Shown here: piece by piece, positions 9,320 to 17,300 of the stretch | How positions within the stretch are numbered: the first letter of the stretch is position 1 | Layout: each line of letters opens with the position of its first letter | Origin: Prevotella sp. UBA6994 | Lineage (GTDB): Bacteria; Bacteroidota; Bacteroidia; Bacteroidales; Bacteroidaceae | DNA: 64,000 bases | NCBI GenBank assembly: GCA_002449845.1 | Contig: DJXW01000009.1 | Location: forward strand, 57,962-121,961 | Direction: 5' to 3' | The notes under the pieces: generated by a model | Databases searched by the model: none | What the model saw: the letters and a program-made list of their open reading frames with translations, nothing else | Told to the model about the DNA's origin: nothing | Translations under genes and position numbers: made by a program

Positions 9320-10414
9320 ATGAGAAAGATATTTCTATTCATCGCCTTGGCACTGGTTGCCACGATGAATGCCTACGCTCAACAGGTTGGTAATCCTTAC
9401 GACTTAGGTCAACCCATTGGGTGGGCTACTGTAGATGGCTCTGTCACTGGAGGTGTTGGCGGTGAGACGGTGACCGTGACCAACTTCAAGGAGTTTGATG
9501 ATGCCATGCTTCGTGTAAACGGGAAAAAGGATACGCAGGTGAAACGCATCATCTACGTCAAGGGTGAGATTGTGTTTGACCGTCTGGTTACCTACAATGG
9601 CGTATGCAACAAGACCATCATCGGATTGCCTGGTGCTACGTTTTCCAACATGGGACAAACCAAGGAAACCTCTGGTATCTTAAAGTTTACCAACAAATGC
9701 CAGAACATCATCCTGAGAAACATGACATTCAAGGGACCAGGTGCGTTTGACGTTGACGGCAGCGACAACTTCCTCATCCAAGACGGTCATTATATCTGGG
9801 TGGATCATTGCGATTTCCAAGATGGTGTAGATGGTAACTTCGACATCAACAACGGCTCTGACAATATCTCTGTCACATGGTGTCGTTTCCGTTACCTGAA
9901 AGCCCCCAAGGCTGGCGGCTCTGGTGGTTCCAACGACCACCGTTTCTCTAACCTCATTGGCAGTAGCGACAAAAGTACGAAAGACGCAGGACACTTGAAA
10001 GTAACCTTTGCCAATTGTTGGTGGGATCAGGGATGCAGGGAGAGATGTCCACGTGTGAGATTCGGAAAGATTCACATCCTCAACTGCCTATATACCAACG
10101 AGGGTTACAGCTATTGTATCGGTACAGGGATTGATAGCAACATCTACGTGGAGAACACATTCTTCTGCAAGGGAAAGACTGTTTACAAGAATCCCAGCAA
10201 GACTACCAACTACAACATCACCTTCACCAACTGTACAGGCATCGATGATGTGCAAGACCGTATGGGAACCAATGAATACTTCATCCCTTCCCAACACTAC
10301 AAGTACTCACCTCTCGACAAGTCTTTGCTGAAGGATGTGGTGGGCAATGAGCAAACGGGAGCTGGTGCAACATTGAAAGTGAACTGCTCTCAGACGGAAT
10401 GTGCAAAGCATTAG
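9320..10414 (+). CDS. Secreted pectate lyase, polysaccharide lyase family 1
   Basis: A 364-residue secreted enzyme (signal peptide MRKIFLFIALALVATMNAYAQ) with the parallel beta-helix of PL1 pectate lyases, which cleave polygalacturonate by beta-elimination with calcium. The segments IWVDHCDFQDGVDGNFDI and ISVTWCRFRYL carry the calcium-binding aspartates and stacked strands; RCPRVRFGKIHILNC holds the expected catalytic arginine near R245. The start at 9320 is chosen for the signal peptide. The protein ends without a sorting domain, so it may be periplasmic. It lies five bases after the helical repeat gene. With the PL9 enzyme at 19801 it shows pectin is a substrate of this organism. Confidence 0.9.
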   Translation: MRKIFLFIALALVATMNAYAQQVGNPYDLGQPIGWATVDGSVTGGVGGETVTVTNFKEFDDAMLRVNGKKDTQVKRIIYVKGEIVFDRLVTYNGVCNKTIIGLPGATFSNMGQTKETSGILKFTNKCQNIILRNMTFKGPGAFDVDGSDNFLIQDGHYIWVDHCDFQDGVDGNFDINNGSDNISVTWCRFRYLKAPKAGGSGGSNDHRFSNLIGSSDKSTKDAGHLKVTFANCWWDQGCRERCPRVRFGKIHILNCLYTNEGYSYCIGTGIDSNIYVENTFFCKGKTVYKNPSKTTNYNITFTNCTGIDDVQDRMGTNEYFIPSQHYKYSPLDKSLLKDVVGNEQTGAGATLKVNCSQTECAKH

Positions 10415-10474
10415 CTTAATATATAGATAATGCCAATCATTGGCAGGGTGGCATCATGGATGTATTCCATCTCG

Positions 10475-10720
10475 AATCTGGAAAATTTCAAGTACGCTGA
10501 ATGCACCGACCAATCCCTGTCCAGTAGGTCATCAGGGTCAATAGTGGGTTAACGAATATGGGTAACGCCTATGGTTTTTAATTACGGGGCAATATCAATG
10601 GGGTCAGTTCTGGATATTGCTTCAAAACAAAGCCAACGACAACGCTTATAGGTTAACTTATATTTGACTCTGTGACCTTAAATTTTTCAATACATTTATG
10701 AATCTAAGCGCCTTACTCCA
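10475..10720 (+). pseudogene. Decayed surface-protein remnant (FISUMP-like C-terminus)
   Basis: No long open frame remains, but short pieces in adjacent frames read NAYRLTY, then FDSVTLNFS, then SKRLTPSTKD. This order resembles the C-terminal end of the Fibrobacter major-paralog (FISUMP) type domain. The 18 bases 10703-10720 match 14159-14176 at 17 positions, where the frame reads SMRLTPVNN. A 24-base stretch at 10475-10498 recurs exactly at 11051-11074. I infer a gene that has lost its reading frame. Confidence 0.4.
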
Positions 10721-10796
10721 TCTACTAAAGATAACTGTGTCATGATATATTTTAAATGATGACGATAAATAAATTGTAATTACAATAAAAAAAAGT

Positions 10797-10880
10797 TTAA
10801 TCCGTGTCGCAGATTAATAAAACTACATCACAGATTAATAAAACTGCGTCATAGTTTACTTAATCTGCGACACGGATTAA
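10797..10880. repeat. Perfect inverted-repeat element, copy 1
   Basis: Arms of 21 bases (10797-10817 and 10860-10880) are exact reverse complements; their core is AATCCGTGTCGCAG. The 42-base centre contains two further copies of the AGATTAATAAAACT motif. A related copy lies at 34069-34153. The structure could act as a terminator, a REP-like element or a non-autonomous mobile repeat. Confidence 0.8.
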
Positions 10881-10942
10881 AGAATATAATTGAAAGAAAA
10901 ACACAATTATTGAATATTACCATTATTTTTCTGAAAGATTTC

Positions 10943-10973
10943 TTTGGTAATTCTATTTTTTTCTTTATTTTTG
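10943..10973 (+). promoter_or_regulatory. Predicted promoter before the 48-residue ORF
   Basis: TTTG at 10943-10946 and TATTTTTG at 10966-10973, 19 bases apart, match the Bacteroidetes promoter. A small hairpin, ACCCAA-GAAG-TTGGGT, follows at 10982-10997, near the likely transcript start, and an ATG at 11002 follows that. Confidence 0.6.
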
Positions 10974-11001
10974 CGACATAAACCCAAGAAGTTGGGTGAA
11001 T

Positions 11002-11148
11002 ATGTTGAATGCAAAGCGTTTAAGCTTTAGTGATATTATCCTCAATCTGAAATCTGGAAAATTTCAAGTACGCTTGGATAATAAGCAACGGCTTTCATGT
11101 ATATGCATACCTTTTTGCGTGGTGTTTTATGCATTATGCAAGGGGTAA
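11002..11148 (+). CDS. Possible 48-residue small protein with hydrophobic C-terminus
   Basis: An open frame begins MLNAKRLSFSDIILNLKSG and ends with a cysteine-containing hydrophobic stretch, SCICIPFCVVFYALCKG. A good promoter lies about 30 bases upstream. I do not recognise the product. The 24 bases at 11051-11074 are shared with the remnant at 10475-10498 but in a different frame there, which argues that this may also be a gene fragment or a structured RNA rather than a coding gene. From 11149 to 11329 nothing further is supported except a 20-codon frame at 11158. Confidence 0.3.
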   Translation: MLNAKRLSFSDIILNLKSGKFQVRLDNKQRLSCICIPFCVVFYALCKG

Positions 11149-11329
11149 GTTATTATATGGGACTATTGTTTTATTACAAGCGTACAGGTATTCCAGAACC
11201 TCAGATGAGTAATAAGCCTTAGTCTCATTTTCGTGTCTTTACGCCACTATATGGGTTTTTAGGGAAAGTTTATAAAAGTGGGTGTTTCATACATTAATTC
11301 TGGCCTTTGATACCATACACATGAAATTG

Positions 11330-11361
11330 TTTGGAGAAAGGACTTTAGACTAATAACTTTG
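11330..11361 (+). promoter_or_regulatory. Predicted promoter for the secreted beta-helix gene
   Basis: TTTG at 11330-11333 and TAACTTTG at 11354-11361, 20 bases apart, give a full match to the Bacteroidetes promoter. The ATG at 11403 is 41 bases downstream. The promoter probably also serves the overlapping next gene at 12302. Confidence 0.7.
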
Positions 11362-11402
11362 CAACAGAAATATTAATTTTTTAATCCTAAAATTCTCAAG
11401 TT

Positions 11403-12305
11403 ATGAAAAAAGTAATGTTAATTCTGGCAGCCGCTTGCATGACAGCCGCTGCTAATGCGAAAATCCTCAGAGTAAGTAATGTTAGTGGTAGCTCGGCACC
11501 GTATTCAAGCATTGATGCTGCTCACGATGCCGCTAAGGCTGGTGATACCATTATGGTAGATGCCTCAAGTGCCAAATATGGAGGTGCTAATGCCATTTAT
11601 GACATTACTAAAAAAGTGGTAATCATCGGACCTGGCTATTGGCTTGTTGAAAATGGTGTTGTTGCTGAAGGATCCAGTTCTGCGTATATTCGAATATTAA
11701 ATCTGAAAACAGAGGGTATTGTTGTTAAAGGTATGGATATTGGTACTCTATATGTATATGGAGCAAAAGTTGTAATTAATCGTTGTCATATAGGCGAACT
11801 AAGTTTTAGTTCAGGTGCAGACAATGGAGTTGTCAGCCAATGTTATATAGCAGGGACTCCTTCAGGAGCAAATTACATTCAAATGACAAACAATATTTTT
11901 ACGAGTACAACAGTTAATACTTTTTTATCTGGCTTTAACAATAGTTATATTGCCTATAATACATTCCGTAATAAAAATGTTCAAATGTATTCAGTTACAA
12001 ATACAACCTTTGAACATAATCTTTGGAAAGAAATAAAGAATAGCAATACAACAAATAGCTTAAATGATAATTACAGTACAGAGATCATAAACACTCAAGC
12101 AACTAATGATTTCATTGACAAAGACTATTTAGCATTGGAAATTCCTGAGGATATTATAAATAAATATGGTGCTTTCGCTGGTGATAGCCCATACGTGTTG
12201 GCTGGTGTGCCATCGGGTCCAGTGATTCAGGACTTGGTGGTTCCTACTACGGTGGAGATGGGTAGTAAGATGAATGTGACCGTTAAAATTGGAATGGTGA
12301 AATGA
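11403..12305 (+). CDS. Secreted beta-helix-like surface protein of unknown function
   Basis: A 300-residue protein with a signal peptide (MKKVMLILAAACMTAAANAK). After it, SIDAAHDAAKAGDTIMVDA resembles the entry region of pectate-lyase-like beta-helix proteins, and the rest has irregular stacked strands rich in N, S, T and V (for example GMDIGTLYVYGAKVVINRCHIG). No catalytic motif is visible. The first 770 bases are clearly more AT-rich than the last 120, suggesting mosaic origin. The stop overlaps the start of the repeat protein at 12302 by ATGA, so the two are co-translated and may work together at the cell surface. Confidence 0.65.
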   Translation: MKKVMLILAAACMTAAANAKILRVSNVSGSSAPYSSIDAAHDAAKAGDTIMVDASSAKYGGANAIYDITKKVVIIGPGYWLVENGVVAEGSSSAYIRILNLKTEGIVVKGMDIGTLYVYGAKVVINRCHIGELSFSSGADNGVVSQCYIAGTPSGANYIQMTNNIFTSTTVNTFLSGFNNSYIAYNTFRNKNVQMYSVTNTTFEHNLWKEIKNSNTTNSLNDNYSTEIINTQATNDFIDKDYLALEIPEDIINKYGAFAGDSPYVLAGVPSGPVIQDLVVPTTVEMGSKMNVTVKIGMVK

Positions 12306-13996
12306 ACATACCGAGATTCATAACACTCTGTCTCACGTTTGCTGCCACCTCGGTATGGGCACAGCAACCCGTGAGGGTGGAGTATTTCCTTGACACCGAC
12401 CCTGGGTATGGGCTTGCCACTTCCGTCAGCGGTATCCGCGAGGGAAACAATGGCATAGCCTTCGACCTCGGTGATGCGCTGCCTGGTTCGCATGTGCTCT
12501 ATGTGCGTAGCCTGGACAGCGAAGGGAGGTGGTCTGCCACGGTGGCACATCCTCTCTTTATCCGAGAGAAAGTTCCGCAGCAGCCTGTGCGAGTGGAGTA
12601 TTTCTTGGATGAAGACCCAGGATATGGCTTGGCGGCAGTAATCAGCAACTTGCAGGTAGGCGATAACGCATTGACGTTCGACCTCTCACCTGTCAAGGAT
12701 GGTGCACATGTACTATATGTACGTAGCCAAGACGCTACAGGACATTGGTCCACCACCATGAGCCGTCCACTATTCATCGACCGATATCAAGACATCGTGT
12801 ACGTGGAATACTTCTTTGACGGTAATGACCCTGGCATTGGCAAGGCTACTTCAGTGCCATTACCTGATGTGGAATACAAGGGTAACTTGACGCTCGACCT
12901 CTCGCTCGACATTACGGGCATGGCACTTGGCGACCATCAATTATCTGTTCGTGCTCTCGACCGTTACGACCAATGGACAGATGTGATGACTCGTACGTTT
13001 AAAATCGTGGAGAAGAAAGACCCAGATGAACCTGTCATTCCCGACACCCCAATAGTAGAAGAAGGTGACTTAGCTCGTTTGGAATATTTCTTTGATACCG
13101 ACCCTGGCTATGGCAATGGCACACCATTATCGCGTCCAAATACGGGAACCAATACATACTTGATGTCGTTCGAGGGTCTGGCTCCTGGAGCTCACATTCT
13201 CTGCCTTCGTGCGTGGGATGACCAAAATCATTGGTCGCAGACGATTTCACGTCCCATCTACGTATGTTCCGTGAAAGGGCAGCAAGTGGCTCGTTTAGAA
13301 TACTTCTTCGATACCGACCCTGGCTATGGCATGGGAACTGCTTTACAAGCACCTTCAAAGGGCGAACAAAATTATCTCATGTCGTTAGACGGAATAGAAG
13401 CAGGTGCACATATATTATATATGCGCGCGCAAGACGAACAAGGGAAATGGTCGATGGTAATGGCTCGCCCATTATACATTACCAGCAAGGCTGACGGAAA
13501 GATTATTGCCTTAGAATACTTCTTCGACAAGCAAGACCCAGGTGAAGGGATGGCTACGTCTGTGACTGTGCCAAGCAACACCTCTGAACCTTTCGCCTTT
13601 GAGGTATCGATAGACGGACTAAGCGAAGGAAGTCACCAGTTCTCTCTCCGTGCCAAGGACGACAATGGCAAATGGTCGATGGTGCGCAGTGAACCGTTTA
13701 CCATCACCGTCAACGATGGCATAGCATCGGTGACATGGGAAATGCCTATTGACATTCGCTTCGCAGATGGCACTTGCTTCGTTTCCGACAGAAGTAACGA
13801 CACCCGTGGAAACAGCCATATCGAAATATATACCATCACGGGAATGACTATAGCTAAAGCAGAATGGCAGAAAGACATAAACACTTTGTCAATCCCTTTG
13901 AACCATGCGCTGCACAATGGCATCGTCATGGTGAAAGTGACAGACACAGAAAAGGGAAAGACGGTCATTAAACGCTTCTCTCTAAAAGCCCTATAA
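12302..13996 (+). CDS. Secreted protein with six EYF-D-DPG repeats and a type IX sorting-like tail
   Basis: A 564-residue protein with a signal peptide (MNIPRFITLCLTFAATSVWAQ). Six repeats of roughly 70-85 residues each begin with a variant of VEYFLDTDPGYGLATSV and end with a variant of LYVRSQDATGHWST; they start near residues 24, 99, 165, 258, 338 and 400. A proline-rich linker (PDEPVIPDTP) separates repeats three and four. The last 70 residues (IEIYTITGMTIAKAEW to KRFSLKAL) look like a type IX secretion sorting domain. The repeated D-DPG turns suggest beta-sandwich modules, perhaps metal-binding or adhesive; no enzyme motif is visible. It overlaps the previous gene by ATGA. Confidence 0.7.
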   Translation: MNIPRFITLCLTFAATSVWAQQPVRVEYFLDTDPGYGLATSVSGIREGNNGIAFDLGDALPGSHVLYVRSLDSEGRWSATVAHPLFIREKVPQQPVRVEYFLDEDPGYGLAAVISNLQVGDNALTFDLSPVKDGAHVLYVRSQDATGHWSTTMSRPLFIDRYQDIVYVEYFFDGNDPGIGKATSVPLPDVEYKGNLTLDLSLDITGMALGDHQLSVRALDRYDQWTDVMTRTFKIVEKKDPDEPVIPDTPIVEEGDLARLEYFFDTDPGYGNGTPLSRPNTGTNTYLMSFEGLAPGAHILCLRAWDDQNHWSQTISRPIYVCSVKGQQVARLEYFFDTDPGYGMGTALQAPSKGEQNYLMSLDGIEAGAHILYMRAQDEQGKWSMVMARPLYITSKADGKIIALEYFFDKQDPGEGMATSVTVPSNTSEPFAFEVSIDGLSEGSHQFSLRAKDDNGKWSMVRSEPFTITVNDGIASVTWEMPIDIRFADGTCFVSDRSNDTRGNSHIEIYTITGMTIAKAEWQKDINTLSIPLNHALHNGIVMVKVTDTEKGKTVIKRFSLKAL

Positions 13997-14033
13997 TATC
14001 TCAAAATCAAAACTTAATAAAACTATCAACTAT

Positions 14034-14204
14034 ATGATGATGCACACTAAATTATATCATCTCGCACTTGTAGCCCTCCTCTTAACGGGAGGGCCACAAG
14101 AGGCTTCTGCCCAAGGAGAAAATGGGGGCTTTATCGTCTGTTTTCGTCAGGATACTTCTCTATGCGCCTTACTCCAGTCAATAATCCATACAAACATAGC
14201 CTAA
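14034..14204 (+). pseudogene. Truncated secreted-protein gene: signal peptide joined to a FISUMP-like 3' end
   Basis: A 56-codon frame begins with a clear signal peptide (MHTKLYHLALVALLLTGGP, then QEASAQ) and stops after only about 30 more residues. In another frame the same DNA reads SSGYFSMRLTPVNN, similar to the end of FISUMP-type surface proteins and to the remnant near 10703. The simplest reading is a large internal deletion that joined the first and last parts of such a gene, out of frame. The rest of 13997-14306 holds only a short frame (14209) and the leader of the next gene. Confidence 0.5.
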
Positions 14205-14306
14205 TAGCATGTATACAGGTTATGTAAATGAGAAAGGTGAATGGATCATTTATTTTTCGGAGAATGACTTTTGCATTAATTTTTCAATGTTATAAAATTC
14301 AATTTT

Positions 14307-17300
14307 ATGAAACGATTTTTTCTTTATTTTCTTTCTTTGATGATGCTATCAGTAGATGCATCTATTGCCAAAATGCAAGATGATGGCACCCAATGGATAT
14401 TACCATTAGGTAGCAATGATGGGTGGCAGATGAAATACATCATGTGCGACAATGGTGAGGATATACCTTTGAATGATACAAATGGTTATTCATGGAAAGA
14501 TCTAAATTATGATGACTCTTCATGGGAAATATTGACGGGACCAATAGGGTCAGCAGGAATAGAAAACTTTACTCCTAATTTTAACATCATTGGAGTTGAC
14601 AACTTTTTCTTTTTGCGTCGGAAGTTTACGATAAATGGTGATTTGGCAGATGTCTATTGCTTAAAGATTATGTATGATGACTTTGTTAGGATATATTTGA
14701 ATGGTGAATTAATTATTGATAATAATTGTTCAACTCTTTATATTCCTGGTTCATCATTTGTACAAGGTGAAAACATATTGTCTATTTGCTATCAAGGATT
14801 TGGATATCCTGATTATTTTGATTATGGGCTTTATGAAAATGTTGACGATGTTATACAGGAAGATGGAACATTTACAACAATAACACAGAATGGTATTAGA
14901 ATGGCATTCAAAATAATTAACGAAGAAGATAAAATTATTCAAGTTGGTTCGGATAGAGGTCCTGCTATTGAAAAAAGGACAGCAGGTGGAATATATATAC
15001 CTGCAATGGTAAATGGATATAATGTTGTGAAAATAGGAGAGGGTGCATTTGGGGGTTGTTCTAATATCACATCGGTTTTGGTTCCTGAGGGAGTAACCGA
15101 CATTTGTACACGTGGCTTTTCTGGCTGTAACAATCTTAAGACAATCTCTTTACCAAGTACACTAAGAGTTTTGGGTGATGTTGTATTTGAGGATTGTGGG
15201 AATTTGGACAATGTTACTATTCCTGTTGGTATAGAGACAATACCTTGGGGATTGTTTTTTAATTGTAGAAATTTGGGGCAGATAGAGATTCCGAATACAG
15301 TGAAGTCTATCGGACGTTATGCCTTTGAAAACTGTGACAATCTGAAGTCTGTAATTATACCTAATTCCGTAAGAATTATAGAAGGAATGTCCTTTAGAGC
15401 GAATTCGCTAGAGTCAGTTATTTGCTACATTGAGGATCCTTTTGAAATAGAGGATGGTACATTTTATGGATGGGGAACTCACACTGACGCTACATTGTAT
15501 GTACCCATTGGTACACTTGATAAATATCGTAATACCGCTGGATGGGAAGAATTTCTTAATATCGTGGAAATGAACGAAGTAGAACCAGAGAAATGTGAGC
15601 CTTATGCAGTCTATAAAGATGGAGTTCTCACGTTCTATTATGATGATAAAAAAGGGACGCGCGAAGGAATGGTGTATGAGTTGAACAAAGGACACAACGT
15701 CCCAGGATGGTATACCGACCATCGCACAAACATCACTAAGGCTGTGTTTGACAATTCCTTTGCAGGGGCAAGACCAACGAATACTAATGGATGGTTTGCT
15801 GTAGGGTATAATGAAACATCAAATCTGAAGGAAATTAAAGGTATTCAGAACCTGAATACAAGTAATGTGACGAACATGGAGCACATGTTCTACGGTTGTA
15901 GTAACTTGACGAGCCTTGATGTGAGCCACTTTGATACACGGAATGTGACAAGCATGTATTTTATGTTCTATGGTTGCAAAGGACTGACAAGCCTTGATGT
16001 GAGCCACTTTGATACAGGGAATGTAACGAATATGGGATTTATGTTCTATGACTGTAGTAGCTTGACGAGCCTTGATGTGAGCTACTTCGACACAAGGAGT
16101 GTAACTGGTATGTTTGATATGTTCGAGGGTTGCAGTGGACTGACGAGCCTTGATGTGAGCCACTTTGACACAGGGAATGTAACGAATATGGAATATATGT
16201 TCAAAGGTTGTCGTAGCTTGACGAGCCTTGATGTGAGCCACTTCGACACAGGGAATATAACCAGTATGTCATATATGTTCTATGGTTGCAGTGGCTTGTC
16301 GAGCCTTGATGTGAGCCATTTTGATACAAGTAATGTTACGAATATGGGTAGTATGTTCATGGGATGTAGCAGTTTGATAAGCCTTGAGGTGAGTCAATTC
16401 GACACAGATAACGTAACAAGAATGGATTATATGTTCCAGGGTTGCAGTGGACTGACGAGCCTTGATTTGAGCCACTTCCATACAGGGAATGTAACGAATA
16501 TGGAGGCTATGTTCTGGAGATGCAGTGGTTTGACGAATCTTGATGTAAGCAACTTCGATACGCGTAAAGTTACGAACATGGATTATATGTTCTATGGTTG
16601 CTCTGTTTTGTCCACCATATACTGCAACGATACATGGACTTGTTCTTCAAGCACAAGCATGTTTTATAATTGTACAAGTCTGCCTGGATATAATTCAGCC
16701 AATATCACTGTAGATTATGCCAAGCCTATAGACTTGGGTGGCTATTTCGCAAGAGCTGAGAATAATCCTAATGGCATTATCGACTTTGCTGATGCTGAGG
16801 TGAAGCGCATTTGCGTAGAGAACTGGGATACCAACGGCGATGGTGAGTTGTCGTATGGTGAGGCAGCAGCGGTAGAGGATATAGGTGAAGTATTTAGGCA
16901 TAATAGAAATATCGAAAAATTTGAAGAATTGAGATTCTTTATTGGAATTTCAAATATTTCAGATTACGCCTTTTACGGATGTTCAAAGTTAATGACCATT
17001 ATCATTCCTAATCAAGTAATAAAAATTGGTCGAGTTTCGTTTTGGAGCACAGGATTAACTTCAATTTATATCCCAGCTAATGTTACAGAAGGAATGCAAT
17101 CAAATGCATTTTATGATTGTGATAAATTAGCCTCTATTGTTGTTGATGAAAATAATCCAATATTTGACTCTCGCAATAACTGTAATGCTATTATTCTCAC
17201 ATCATCTAACAAGCTTATTACAGGTAGTTTAAATACGATTATACCAAATGACATCAAAATAATTGGTGCAAACGCTTTTAGTATTGATGGTTTATCTAAT

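Noticed and set aside
520..10414. Classical polysaccharide utilisation locus
   Set aside because: No SusC/SusD-type pair or hybrid two-component sensor is present in this block.
15852..16631. CRISPR array
   Set aside because: The 78-base units are in-frame coding repeats with no variable spacers; likewise the 7-base tracts at 28372 and 62861 are simple repeats.
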